Below, one piece after another: positions 46,201 to 59,104 of a stretch of DNA of 64,000 nucleotides. The position numbers were made by a program, and so were the translations under genes. Source of the stretch: Cololabis saira (lineage: Eukaryota; Chordata; Actinopteri; Beloniformes; Belonidae); NCBI RefSeq assembly GCF_033807715.1, contig NC_084587.1:13001017-13065016 (forward strand). The letters are read 5' to 3'. Positions within the stretch are counted from its first letter, which is position 1; every line of letters starts with the position of its first letter. The notes under the pieces were generated by a model. That model was not told where the DNA came from. It searched no databases and was given only the letters and a program-made list of their open reading frames with translations.

Positions 46201-49200
46201 TCACTAGACCTAGAAGATAAAGACTGGGGAAGAAATGTGTTTCTGCACCAACAAGTAGTCCTTCTGATTTGAGTCCATTTTAGGCCAGCTTTTGTTTTTG
46301 GTTGTGAGCATCAGTGTTTGTTTGTAAAAATACATTTGAGACTATTTTGACTTGATAAGACATGCCCATGTGTCCCATCAAACACGAAAGCACCTTGGTA
46401 TGGCTGTGTTGCTGTGAATCTCAGCCTTTTTAGGCACGCTGGGTCGTCCATCCACAAGTGTTGCAGCATCCCAAATATGTGCCAAATCTATTTTTGAACT
46501 CAACTGTGGCATATCTGCGTCAATTGACACACAACACATCAAACTGGAAGACTGGCACACGCAATCCTGTTGCCTTTCACAATACAACACGACAAGTGGG
46601 ATCCAACTTGCATATCGACCGTACCTTAACCCCTGGAGGCTGCAGGGTAAACAAATTAGTGGGTCTCAGAAGACATTTCAACCATATAAGAAGAGAAGTT
46701 TAGTTTATAAGTCATTATTTGCATTTTATTTGACACCGCTCACTGCAAGATATTCTCTGGTGATCTCAAAACCTTTGGGTAAACTTTCAATCTTACAAAT
46801 CCAGCTGAGCAAGCAGCACTTGCGAGATCTCCGCTTTTGAAATGGCCCTGGTGAGACCTGAGGATGGAAGGAAATTGATGTATTCCCAACTGAGGAATGG
46901 AGCTTTAAATGCCCTGCTTCTGAAACAGTTAAGGTCATGTTGAGGACAAAGAAAAACCCCACCGAAGGTGGACCACTACACTTCTGCCCCCAGCGGGACT
47001 CGGGCTTTAGCGTGGCGTTTAACCTTGATGTGCAAGTCACTATTGAATCCAAATAGTGAATGGTGGACAAATTAATTGATGTAGATGTAAGAAGCTTTAA
47101 AGTTAACCCTGCGACCAAGAAAGAATGAGATTCTTGGATTTTTTTATTTTTATCGGTTGGTGTTGGGGTGGTTTTGAATGTGTGAGAATTCATATCTGAA
47201 CAATCTTTGTGAAAGGGCTGTTAAGACCCAAGTGTATGCACTCACATGTCGTAATGCATCACCAAGTAACTCTTAATTTACATTACAAGTAGCATTTTTT
47301 CAGCGTGCAACATGTGACACCATTTTCCCCTCTAGCTATCTCCAATACTTAAAGATCAAACCAATGAATGCATAATGTATCAAATGAACCCAAAATAAAA
47401 AGCACTAGACTCGCAGGGTAATATATTCCATTATATGCTTTTAGCAATGCCCATTAGATCGTGTGGGTACAACATGAAGGGTTATAGTTTTACTAACAGT
47501 ATGAGATGCTCCAATAAACTATGTTTACTATATCAATCCTGAGTGAGAGAGCTAATGTGGCTAACTCTGGTGGTGTAGTCTAATGATGTGAACAGCTAGT
47601 GGGATGGTGAGTAATGCTTTATGTGCCTGTGTGTGCACATTTCATTTGCATACTCTATTGATACAGATCAAAGAGGCTGGGATGAGCAGTACCTGCCTTA
47701 TGAATATGCACAAGGCAATGTTCTATTTTCATTATGAGCCTATTTAGGTCTGAGACGCACTGCTCTGTTTTCACCTTCTCCAAGATACTCTCAACCTGCA
47801 ACCTTTACGAAACAAAACAACTTATCTGGCTTAAAGTCTTAAAGGAAACTGGGAAATGGAGAGGAGAAAGTAAATAAACAGCGCACAAAGACCGAAGAGG
47901 AGAGAGATAAGATCATACCCGGTCAGAGAAGAAAGGAAATGAAATTAGGTTTATGTCCTCTTAGTGCTTTGCTGGATTTATCCTCCTTCTTTACTTGTAT
48001 CATTTAAAAAAAAAGAAAAAAAAAAACCTGCTCCTTTAGCCACCTTTGTCATCATTGTGTGCACGGTATTACTTGTTGTCAAGAATTTAACTGGGAGAAT
48101 GACAGAGTAGGGCCCAAAATCATTACATCATGAATGATCCGACAAAATAAACAAGTAAATTAATTAATAAAAAAAAAATCCCAAATAAAACAGGCTATGC
48201 TTGAAAACCTGAAGTTTTAGGATAAGCCAACATAGGAAGCAAATGAATGTGTGCTACAAGTGTGTCAAAAATCACACCGAAGAGTGTGGAGCACACACTT
48301 GAGTCTTAGGGGACCATGAAAGCAATCAAGTTTTCAAATGTGTTCACAACCGACTCAGAAATGTGCTACATGGAATCGATCGTGTGTGCCATTGAAAAAA
48401 AAAATAATAAAAAAATCTATTTTTGTAGGAATAAATGTTTACTGAATGATAAATTGATCGATTTAAAATGTACCAAGTGGCTGAAATGGCTAAAACCAAC
48501 TGAAGCAGCACTGCAGATTGAGCAAAGATTGAGCAAACAGAATTTTGCGGTTGGTGGTGTGAAGAACAAAAAAGGCCAAAAAAAACATAAAAAACTAAAA
48601 AGAAAAGTCTGGATACTTAAATTGGAATCTGGACAACCCCTTGATCAACAATTATCTGGATGTCCTGAAGTATTTGGGCCCGGTTCTCCTTGTTTGGTTA
48701 ATCTATTTTGGGCAACTGTAGTCACATTGTGGTGCAACATGCCGACCCCAAGAGATGGAGACACTGTGGATATAAACACATGACGGCAACAAAGACATAA
48801 CTGTTAATATCATTTCATTCTACCCTAATATGAACATAATTATGACTATATGCCAAGAGAATACCCAGCCTTCACACATAGCAGTGCACATAGAAAAAAA
48901 AACAAAACAAATAAAAGTTCTTCAGTTTTATAAAGCTCCTCCCTGTCTGCTGCCTTCAAAAAAAGTCCATGGCACCATGTTAATCATCTAAAGAGGAAGA
49001 TCCTAATTATCTTTAGTGGTCCTCGCTCGACCGATATCTCCTTCTTAGTGCCAAAACTCCCTTCCCCTCTGAACCAATCACTCCAGAATTGACAATGTAC
49101 AACTTTCACTCTTACCATCTACTCTATTGTCTCATGATTAAGAAATGACAGTGTGTGCAACCTCATGCCTTCACAGGATAAGGTGATAACGGTTCAAGAT

Positions 49201-50512
49201 GATAAAGGTTTGTATCAAAACAGGATGCTTCCCTGTATGGATGGAGAAAATCCTTCAATCCCAGTGTTATTGGGCAAAAGAAAAGTCACATTTATTTATT
49301 TTATATACCTAAAGTTATGAAACATGAAAGGCACGGCATAATGGTTCCTTAAATTAATTTGTTCTCTCGTATGTTTTCCCAAAGGATGTCACCTGCAACA
49401 TATTGGGCTTTACCCTTAAAAGCTATGTAGGACAATATCAGAGGTATTTGCAAGTTCTAGATTTGTATTCATGCATCTAATTAATCAGTCGTGGGTCGTT
49501 CCTGCCATCGCTGCCTTGTGTTTTGTACTGTTGCAAGAAAAAAAAACTAAGTCATAGCCCTAATTAGGAGAGATGATCTATTTGCCATAATGAGAATTGA
49601 TGGTTTTTCTTCTGCTCCACCAAGCATTTGTTTCACGTTTTTTTTTTCAGCAGCGGGCCCAACTCATTTCTTACTCCATCATACAGACACAATTCAGAAC
49701 TGTAAAGAAAATACTTAATGAAACACTATGTGATTAATTGACTTAATTTCCAAGAGATTTTGGCTTCACGGTGACAGATTATTTAACGAGAAAAGCTTTC
49801 TGATCCACAAAAAAGTCAGTTTATGAATAAATGTATGTCCTTGCTCAAAACAGGCTCCTGGAAAGCACAAATACATTAGTCACCTTGTAAAACAATGTAC
49901 CTATATGAAGGATAATTTTGTGACATCCTGTTGGTGTCAGAACATCCTAATCTTTGAGCAAAGACATCCCATCTCCATGAGGCTTTGTGAGGCTGTGCTA
50001 ATGTTATGTAAACATTGCTGCTGCTGTTTGCAACAGATTTAGCACAAGTTAATATTACATGAAACAGAAGGGCCCTTTGATGATGTAAGTGAAACCCCAA
50101 ACTAGGGCTTTTCACCTCAGGGAAAGGGAGACGGGGCTGTGGAACAGCCCCTTTGAGATTCGTTTCACTTCCGCATTTGCAAACCAGAGAGTTGAGTCGG
50201 TTTTTTTTTGTCTTTTTTTTCCAATTTCATTAAAAAGATATTTTCTTCTGATTTCAGAATTTATCACAATGACATAATTCTTTAGAAATGTTAGAAAGGA
50301 AAAGGCTACCTAATGAAAAAAGTGTCTCTCTATGTGTAAAGTTACTGAGATCAAATCCTTTCATCGATAGTAATTAAAAAGGGTTTCTTCCATCATTATT
50401 CCTTTTTTTTCTATTTTCTTTTTTCCCTTGTCTGCATATAAATTAATGGTTAATACCAAGTTTGGCAAAACCCCAAAGCCACAAATATGCATTTTAATTT
50501 TCCAACAAAGGG

Positions 50513-50515
<3 letters not shown>
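46201..50515. other. Intron sequence; two unexplained open frames
   Basis: Open frames of 155 codons occur at 46726-47193 (minus) and 48316-48783 (plus). Neither shows a domain, signal peptide or splice context I can recognise, and composition is like the surrounding intron. Possible only as relics or chance. Confidence 0.35.

Positions 50516-50567
<52 letters not shown>
50516..50567. repeat. (TG)n microsatellite
   Basis: About 25 uninterrupted TG units. Confidence 0.95.
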
Positions 50568-50568
<1 letters not shown>

Positions 50569-52026
50569 ATGGGTGTGTTTCCTTCCCCAGCCCTCTTGAC
50601 AGTCCACCATATTTTATTAATCCCTCAAGAAAAGAAAAAAAAATGCAAAAGAATAAAAAATTCTGCCAAAGGGGACTAAGATCCCCAAAAGTGGAAAGTG
50701 ATGAAGTAGGAAAAAAAAGACAAGACAGTGATTGGTGCAGTTACAGTACGTGAGTGTGTGGTGTGTTGTAGTGTGTGCGGAGGAGGAGCATTCTATTAAT
50801 TATTGATTAAATTGTGTGTGTGCCATGTGTGTGCGTGGGTAGTGTGTTGAGGATTTATGTAGTAAAAAATAGTGTGATAAAAAATATAATACAACAACAT
50901 AAAATAACAATAATAATACATCTTACTCACAGAGCCTTCCTAGCACTCACGGACCCAGTAAACAGGTGAAAAACAAACTAAGATGTTTTGACAGCAAGTT
51001 TTTTTCCCAAAAGCGGAAATAATTTAGCAACTGTTGTATTTTGAAGTTAAATGAAATTAACAATTAGCAGTGAGTAATGAGAAAGAATGGAGCAGTTTTA
51101 TTTAAAAGTATATTTTCTTTAAACAAACAACAAATTCTGTGCTGCATTTAATGGGAAACTATTTGAGACGTTTTTCATTCATGCAAACTCATTCTGTCAT
51201 TGTTGCTTTTTTGAAGTTCCTCAACTGACCACTGGGATCTGCCTCCAAAAGAAAGCCTATCTCCACTGACTCCCATGTGAAATTAGCCATCTTTGTAGCA
51301 GAAATTAACATATTTACAGCTTGGTTCAAAAACAATTTCTGTTTCAATTGTTAGAGTTGACAACATGACAACTTTGGCAGTGTGTGAATCTTTTTTGTAC
51401 CACATCAGATGCATTTATATAATAATGTATTCATAATACATTCATTTATAAGATGGTGCACACACTTTTGACAGGCAGTTGACTTAGCCAATGGCTAGAA
51501 CTAATCAATTCCTGTTCAGTTATTGCCATGCTATGAAGCTTAGCGAAGCAATCAGTAGTTTGTACCACCCCTGCATTGGCTAAATGTAGCGGAAAATTCA
51601 GACTTCGCCACTGAAACGACATTTGAAATGGGACAATCCACTGCAAATGTTTGCCAGTAGATCCGCATCTCCACTAGCATGGAACAGCTGAAGAAACGGG
51701 TAGCCATGGCTAGCTTTGATTGACATAAGGCGGGTGTGTTCAGGACAGCTTTATTCCACCCATTTACAACATGGCGTTGCACAAAACGAGAAAAAAAAAA
51801 CTGCTGGGGAAACCCATGAGTGGCATGAAAAAATAGTCTATTCAGCAGTTTTACAGTGAATAGTGTAGGCTTTAGTTATTTTAACTTTAGCATGTGTTAT
51901 GTTCAATTCCTACATCATTTTAAAGCAGGAATTTTCGAATAAAAAAAAAGATGGATGTAATATTGTCAATAATATTAGCTGAACTGTGTGCTATCAATTG
52001 ATGCAAATTTGTTCTAAAGTTTAAAC
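50568..52026. other. Intron sequence without recognisable feature
   Basis: A GTGTG-rich degenerate stretch follows the microsatellite to about 50850; otherwise nothing recognised. Confidence 0.4.
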
Positions 52027-52030
52027 TTAA

Positions 52031-52532
52031 GGGGACCTATTATGGCATCAAATACCTATTTTAAACAGGCCTTGAATGTCTTAAAACAAGCTTTTGATTG
52101 TTTTTGCTAAATAAATTAGAAATTCAGCCTCTGAGCCATGTCTTTATCTTCCCATTCTCTAACCTCATTATCTATGTGGGATTCTGAGTGGGCGGGGCTA
52201 TGATAATGAGGCTCTGTGCTGATTGGCTGCCTGAATGACGCGATACACCGCTACGAAAAAATGGCGGAAGCTCCGGCCGGCGGAGTTAGTTGTGGTCGTG
52301 GTTTCACGCACCGGAGGCCAAACCTATGCAAATTGCATTTTCGTTAAGTAACGACGGGAGCAGAATCTGAACGGCTCGTAGATCCACATCACACTGGGCG
52401 GCTCATCCGGGCGGCTGTACAGACACTGCAGAATTTGGTTGCTTTCCTCCTTCTCTGAGTTGGCAGGCTGAGGGGAGACCACTTTATATATGTTAAAGCA
52501 AGAACAAACGTGTTTTTCATAATAGGTCCCCT
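52031..52532. mobile_element. TTAA-flanked MITE (ggggacctattatg ends)
   Basis: Left end ggggacctattatg and right end cataataggtcccct are flanked by TTAA at 52027-52030 and 52533-52536. The TTAA target fits piggyBac or Kolobok elements. The core is GC-richer with gtgggcggggctatgataat and a ccggccggcggag block. No transposase. Confidence 0.75.
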
Positions 52533-52536
52533 TTAA

Positions 52537-54474
52537 GGTGTTCTTTAGTTAAGGAAATGAAAGCGAGCAAAGTCGTATCCATTGATCTATTTGACTTCCA
52601 AGTAGCAGTGACCTCTGTTTTCCTTCTGCTGTCTCACCTGTTTGATAGAAGCAGTTTCCTCCGTCCAATCAGGTGGGTGCAGCTCCTTTGTGTCTTGTGG
52701 GAGCTGCATCCCAATACTGCTGCTTCAATCTTCAATGATTATACCACACTTCCCACATCTTCAGCTGGACAGTTCAGTGAAGATGTTGATAGAAAACTGA
52801 GCCCTTTGTTTATGCCTTTCTACTCTCGGAAGCATCCCTTTCTTTTGTCTTTCTGTGACTTGGACCATACACCACATTTTAGAGAGGAGCTGTCACGGCA
52901 GTACACACCAGCACGAAAACTCGCACTTGCAGACACTGACTGCACAATATCGCCAACAGAGCAATATAAGGACGAGCAGGTGCAAGAATGAGGAGATTAG
53001 TTTCAGGAGAGAGAACAGACTCTTGATGAGCCATTAACCTGCTGTCGGTAAAGTAAAATGGCTGTGGGACATGGTTTAATTTACCCTTTTATAAAGAGGT
53101 TGTTGAATCGACGAGCCACAAGAAAAGAGTTACACTCATAGATTGGTTTATTAGCATTAGTGATGGAGAAAAAGGTTGAATGAGGAATTGGAAGAGTAGT
53201 CAATGTTACCAATCGATCAAAAATCCCAGCTACATTTGCAGGTAAATCGTTAAAACTAATAATATAGATTTAGAACAAGCTTCCAATAAAGGAACGCTCC
53301 AATTTGGAGAGGAAAACATCTGAAATTCCTTCTGAAACTTTGCAACAGTTATAATTGGAATCACAGATTTATCTAAATGATTTGTACTTTGGATTTATAT
53401 TTTGTGTTGTCAGTCAGCATTTCATTTATCTAGGCATTCTGACCACTAAGATCTCTCTTTAAAAATATCCATCAGCAGGTACAAAGAGTCAATTTTCACT
53501 TTGAAATAAGCTGCCAGAAAGTCGTATGTGGTCTCCTCACCATCCATTACGCTGGCTCCATGGATGATAAAATTTAATGGACAAAAGATGGCTACCGAAG
53601 GTCTCTCCATAAATGGAAAAAGTGATGAGAAAAATTGAAAATGATGGTTTTTTCTGTGAGTACATGTATCAAGGCTCTCTGTGGTATTGCAAGTTGCCTG
53701 CTGACCCTTTTCACAGGAAAAAATGTGTAAGGCAAAAGCAGACATGAGTATTCTGCAGAATGAAGAAAAAAAGATCACTGGATTGCGCACGATTTGAAAT
53801 GATTTACTCAAATCTCAATGCTTTTGACACCTTCATATCTATTGTAGTCGACTGGTTAAACCTCGTCTAAGCCTATTGAAGTTTAACATATTTGACTTTG
53901 ACAGCACCTTGTTTTCAGAATATAAACAGACAATTTTAAGTCTATAATCTCATCCACCAAGAGATCTACTACAAACACAAATCTAAATACTTACATCACT
54001 TGTTCATATTTAATTGGCAGAAACCATGCAATATATTCAGGTGTCATAAAAATCTAATTCCAGCAAACACTTTTGTTCTCTCATCTTGTCACACTGATCT
54101 CCCACATTTCCCACAGACTTAAAACTGTGAAATCTAACATTCGTAAGCAGCTGAATGCCTCTGTCTTTACGCCGTTTGCTTTTGTGAGAGGGATAAAATG
54201 CTCTAATGCATTCCATATCGCTCAGAGTAAAACAAAGACAGACATTAATTGAAATTTCAAAGCATGCAAGAACAGAAGGCATTGCTTGGAGTAATAACTC
54301 CTGTGGCCCCATGATTCTCATTCACCTTCACTGTAGAGGTAATACTTAATTTTAAACTGCTACAGGAGGAGAACAAGCCATGTGAAGAAGGGTGCATAGA
54401 AAGGGCTCATCATTTGTACTTTTGGAGGATATATGAGTTCATTTGTGAAGGTAACATACTGAATTGAACAATAC
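52537..54474. other. Intron sequence without recognisable feature
   Basis: A 144-codon plus-strand frame (52557-52991) begins just after the TTAA element but shows no recognisable domain. Confidence 0.4.
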
Positions 54475-54965
54475 ATGTTTACTTTCAGTTCAAATAATGA
54501 AGATAGTCGTAGAAAATTTAATTTTAAACAATTATTTGCCCGAACAACTTTAAAGCAGATGAGCATTTCAATTGTTGGAATTAAGTTATGGAATTCATTA
54601 CATTATGATTTAAAGGGCTGTATAAACATATTTCAGTTTAAAAAGAAATTTAAAGAGAAAAAAATAGCAATGTATGGATGAAATAGTCAAAATTTATAAT
54701 ATATGCGTATGGAGACAGACAATCTATCTTTGATTTTTTTGTTTTTCTTTCCTTGTGATATTAACTAAGTAATTGTGCAGACCATCTGTTATTATTGTTC
54801 AATTTTGTTTTGAGGCAGGGGCAGGTATAATAAGCTTTTCTTCTTCCTGCTCCTTTCTGGTTATGGAATATGCTTTTGATTGTGTTGTCATCTTACTCGT
54901 TTGTTTCTTTTGTTTGCATATTTCCATGATCGGAATAAATAAAAATGAAATGAAATGAAAGGAAA
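54475..54965 (+). mobile_element. LINE ORF2 C-terminus and full 3' tail
   Basis: The frame to 54681 carries FKQLFARTTLKQMSIS, IVGIKLWNSLHYDLKG and FQFKKKFKEKKI before its stop, the C-terminal block of a fish LINE. The UTR ends in cggaataaataaaaatgaaatgaaatgaaa. The least decayed LINE terminus in the window; the rest of the element is truncated. Confidence 0.75.
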
Positions 54966-56004
54966 TTGTTGTCCTGGTCAAACTAAATACCTTTCAAAGA
55001 CCAAAAAGGTTTCTTCTTGGTCATATAAACTGATTTAGCTCTTTTTAAATTGTATGGCTGCAAAGTCCCTTGTTATACAAGATAATACATGTACACAAGA
55101 ATATAGTGATTCATTTTGACAAACACTCATCTGTCTAAAGCAATCCTCAACAAAAAAAAGGTCCTTGAAATACTTATTAAAATTGCCTCATATATCTTTT
55201 AAGTTTAAATGAAGTATTTCTAAATGTCCTGCACTTTCAATCACTGTATTATTAATCTCCTAGGAAAAAAGAAAATAGGTGCACTAAAGAAACGAAAACA
55301 AGGCTGCATCATGTAACATCAGAAGTAATAAAACTAAGCCCCGGTGGGCACAAAACTTTAGGGTTTATACTTTGCTATATACTGTATCATATTAAAAAAG
55401 AAGGTCTTCCTGTTCAATGGATACAGACCATGGTTCCTAGACAATTCTTATTCCTCTTTTGAGTTCCCGTTTGACACACTTAATCTCAAGTAATCCACTT
55501 AGTGTCATAAGTGAAAAAACATGACAGGAATACCACCATGTCTTGTCATATAACACCTTTACAGGCGTTATCCGAGCTCTTAGCAGAAATGCTGACGTTG
55601 ATGTCTCAGAGAAGAGCTTATCTTTATGGCAGTTTGCTTGGGCAAGGTTTTGTGAAGTGTGTCACACAAACGTCGCCAATTAATGAATTCTGAGGGAGAT
55701 AACAGAACTATGAGTTTATTTCCAATAGGCTGCAGGAGATGTTCAGAGGCAGCATTTTGTTAATATCTGAGTGATGTTCACCCAGATATTCACTGAGGGA
55801 ATATCATTCAGATATTTCCTCCCATTTGAAGGATAGCTGATGTGTAAAAAATATTTATGGATGCCTGCCAAAAAAAATACTGGTATAGCAATTCGTGAAA
55901 GGGCTGAAGACAAATGTCCTCTCAGTTTGGACATGGGATTTTTATTTACTGTTTTTTTATGTCTGAAGTGATTACAAGCCCAAAAACAATACCTCCTCTC
56001 GATA
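54966..56004. other. Intron sequence without recognisable feature
   Basis: No element ends, RNA genes or exons recognised. Confidence 0.4.
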
Positions 56005-56590
56005 TACAGTAGGGCCACTAAGTCGGAATGTGTAAGAGATAATGCCCGACGAGGTGTACATTATCATATATAGGTTTGCCTCTGCGAAGTCCATATATTT
56101 CTGATAATGTACACCTGGAAGGGCGTTATCCCGCTTATAACACGGTCACTTACCAAAAAACATAAATATTATTCACGCTTTAATGTGTTTTCAGTTGAAA
56201 TCATTCGTTTTTATAACAAGCCACATCTGAGCGGACTATTTAATATCTTGTCTGCAGCCGTTATAACCTGGTAAGTTTTTTAACAAGCCATAACTCAGTT
56301 TCCTTGGTATCGGGAGATATTCTAGTCCGCTCAGCTCCGCTTGGCTATTTTCTTTTCTCTCCTCTTCTGCATCCCAGTCATCAAAATTGTTAAATTCACC
56401 AAATAAATTAAAAGAAATTACAAAATCACTCATGTCGCCGTCCTGCTCTTCTTCTCTTCTTCTCCGTTGCCGTGGTTACAACCTGGCAGTTGATCCAGCG
56501 CAATAATATTAAAGTTATCAGACAATTTGACCAAACTTTTTTTCTAGGTTATAAGTGATAATCTACACCTGCCAGCCAGTCAGAATCGAG
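56005..56590 (-). mobile_element. Probable DNA-transposon derivative with hairpin and small ORF
   Basis: A 28-base arm at 56037-56064 (agataatgcccgacgagg... form) is mirrored at about 56113-56132 and upstream by gataatgtacacctggaagg, and a third related copy, gataatctacacctg, lies near 56556-56570. On the minus strand a 65-codon acidic frame at 56433-56236 begins MSDFVISFNLFGEFNNFDDW and includes EYLPIPRKLSYGLLKNLPG. I do not recognise the protein; repeated-element context suggests a transposon-derived start fragment. Confidence 0.4.
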
Positions 56591-56607
56591 TATCCAAACA
56601 GGCCGTG

Positions 56608-56610
<3 letters not shown>

Positions 56611-56655
<45 letters not shown>
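56611..56655. repeat. (TA)n microsatellite
   Basis: About 22 TA units immediately left of the hAT relic at 56656. Confidence 0.95.
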
Positions 56656-56659
<4 letters not shown>

Positions 56660-57440
56660 GGTGGGTAAAAATATAGAAAAATCAATGCATCGCAATTATC
56701 CCCGCCCTAATTCAATATCGATTAAGCAAAGCCTCTGAATCGATTCACCTCCTGGCCAGTGGGGGCGCTGTGAGCAACATTTTCTTATGATTTGCGTTTT
56801 GTGGACGGTGGCTGTACGCGAACAAACAACAATAAAATGGCGACGATGGCAAGCGGAAAATCTTTCAGATCAGACGTTTAGACTCATTTTGGATTCCCAT
56901 TTAAAGAAGGAACACGAGAAACGGACAAAAGTAGGGTGGTGTGTAAGTTGTGCCAGGCAGAACTAAAATACAACACGACAAACCTGCGGAACCACTTAAA
57001 CCGACACCATGCGGATGCCCTGCAACAACCTACAGCTAAAACTGTGGACACAACATAGATGCAACTCGACAAAGCCTTTGTTTGCGATTCTACCGCCAAG
57101 ATCTGTCTGTTGTAAAGACCTTCGCAGTACAGTGTTGTGGAAAATCAAAGTTTTAAGAAGATGGTACACACTTGAACCACGATACGGGATCATGTTGACA
57201 CAGAACTGTCATGTGTTTTTTTTTATTTTAACTTTTGTACTACAGTACAAATGCACAAGTGAGCCATTATGGTGCTGCTAAGTTTAACTGCTCAGTTAAT
57301 TTCTATGTGAAGTAACATGCCAGATGTTATAGGCATGAAAATAAAAATAATGAAAAATTGCCAGCAGGTATTTGCGTATTTCTACGTCTTACTGAATCGA
57401 TAATGAAGCATTTAAATCAACATCGAATCGAATGTACACA
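56656..57440 (+). pseudogene. hAT relic with BED zinc finger
   Basis: Starts tagaggtgggtaaaaat, a hAT-type end; the right end is not recognisable, so the element is truncated near 57440 where ...atcgaatcgaatg fades out. From ATG at 56837 the plus strand reads MATMASGKSFRSDV, then a TAG where the usual W of the BED domain would be, then THFGFPFKEGT, VVCKLCQAEL and NLRNHLNRHHAD. The C-x2-C and H-x4-H-type zinc ligands are intact. A second stop follows after TAKTVDTT. The BED finger binds transposon ends in the living relatives; here it is a broken N-terminus only. Confidence 0.75.
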
Positions 57441-58276
57441 CATACATATATATTTCCACAAATAGATATGCAGTTTGTCTGGATAGTGCATCAAAGATGC
57501 ACTAGTGTGTGTAAATGTATATACGGTAGAATCAATAAGCAAATAAGCAAAAAACAAAAAAAAGGAAAAGTGAGAAAATAATGATGGTTTGGTTAACAGG
57601 CTTTTACTTATTCACCTGCTTGGCTGGCAAAGGTTTCAAATGATAGAATGAACTGCATTCTTTGTGTATTCTGTCTTTCCCTGGGATCTAAGCTGAACTG
57701 AAAATAACTCCAAGTGAGAAATACCTGAGATGGATTATATAGCCTGTGAAATATCTTTATGTACTTTTGTGGCTAAATCTTCCAAAAGCAGATTTCCTGA
57801 GAGGCTTACAACTTTGAATTGAAGAGAGGATTTTTGTCAGCCTATAGGTCTGGGTCATCACAAATACACCTGCTCAGTGATCCATGCTTTCCCTGTTTAA
57901 CTGTCCAGTAAAGTACTTAATACTGTGGCCCCCAGTATCATGTTTACTGCTGCAGTTTGTCTCGTGTCGCTGAGCTTCGAAGGCCAGCTCACTGTTGGTT
58001 TCATTCAACATATTATTGATTATGCATAATAAAACACGATATCTTTCCTTTTCATTCACCTCGTGTTCAAAGTAATGTCCATGCTGTAAACTGGAACAAG
58101 GAAAAGTTAATGAACTGATCACAATAAACCAAACATTAAAACAAGATGGCAATATAGTGAATACACTGAATATACTGTCATTCCTGAGATAAGGCTTTAG
58201 TAAAACTGCTGTGACTAATTAGTGCGTTTATAACCCAGGACATCTATTCTGTAAAATAAATGTGGATTTTAGCTTG
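57441..58276. other. Intron sequence without recognisable feature
   Basis: Nothing recognised. Confidence 0.4.
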
Positions 58277-58339
58277 TAAGGCAAGGCAAGTTTATTTATA
58301 TAGTACATTTCAGCAACAAGGCAATTCAAGGTGCTTTAA
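58277..58339 (-). mobile_element. LINE 3' tail, distal piece (split by tetranucleotide element)
   Basis: aaggcaaggcaagtttatttatatagtac is the reverse complement of a common fish LINE tail. It continues at 59105 beyond the inserted element. Confidence 0.6.
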
Positions 58340-59104
58340 CCCCTTGTGCTGTCTTCGGGTCAAGGAAGAAGGAAGAGAAGAAGGGAGGAAGGAAGGAAGG
58401 AAGGAAGAATGAAAAGAAGGAAGGAAGGAAGGAAGGAAGGAAGGAAGGAAGGAAGGAAGGAAGGAAGGAAGGAAGGAAGGAAGGAAGGAAAGAGGAAGAA
58501 GGAAGGAGAGAGCAGGAGGAAGGAAGGAAGGAAGGATGGAAGGAAGGAAGTAAGGAAGGAAGGAAGGGAGGAAGGAAGGAAGGAAGGAAGGAAGGAAGGA
58601 AGGAAGGAAGGAAGGAAGGAAGGAAGGAAGGAAGGAAGGAAGGAAGGAAGGAAGGGAGAAAAGAGGAAGGGAAAAAGGAAGGAGAGAGCAGGAGGAAGGA
58701 AGGAAGGAAGGAAGGGAAAAAGAAGGAAGGAAGGAAGGATGGAAGGGAGGAAGGGAGGAAGGAAGGAAGGAAGGAAGGAAGGAAGGAAGGAAGGAAGGAA
58801 GGAAGGAAGGAAGGAAGGAAGGAAGGAAGGAAAGAGGAAGGGAAGAAGGAAGGAGAGATCAGGAGGAAAGAAGGAAGGAAGGGAAAAATAAGGAAGGAAG
58901 GAAGGAAGAAAGGAAGGGCGGAAGGAAGGAAGGACGGAAGGGAGGAAGGAAGGAAGGAAGGAAGGAAGGAAGGAAGGAAGGAAGGAAGGAAGGAAGGAAG
59001 GAAGGAAGGAAGGAAGGAAGGAAGGAAGGAAAGAAGGAAGGAGAGAGCAGGAGGAAAGAAGGACAGGAGAATTAGGTCATTTTGACCCGAAGACATTACA
59101 AGGG
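58340..59104. mobile_element. piggyBac-like element filled with (GGAA)n array
   Basis: Flanked by TTAA at 58336-58339 and 59105-59108. Left end ccccttgtgctgtcttcggg, right end cccgaagacattacaaggg. The body is about 690 bp of GGAA/GGGA tetramers with the marker agagagcaggagga four times (about 58507, 58683, 58855, 59043). It is the same construction as 8800-9866, in the opposite orientation. Confidence 0.85.

Noticed and set aside
46726..47193. 155-codon minus-strand frame
   Set aside because: No recognisable motif; could be chance. Kept only as a note.
48316..48783. 155-codon plus-strand frame, lysine-rich centre
   Set aside because: No domain, no splice or promoter context; composition matches AT-rich intron with A runs.
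52557..52991. 144-codon plus-strand frame after the TTAA element
   Set aside because: No family resemblance and no supporting gene structure.
58326..59096. Open frames of 256 and 181 codons
   Set aside because: Same artefact in the GGAA array.
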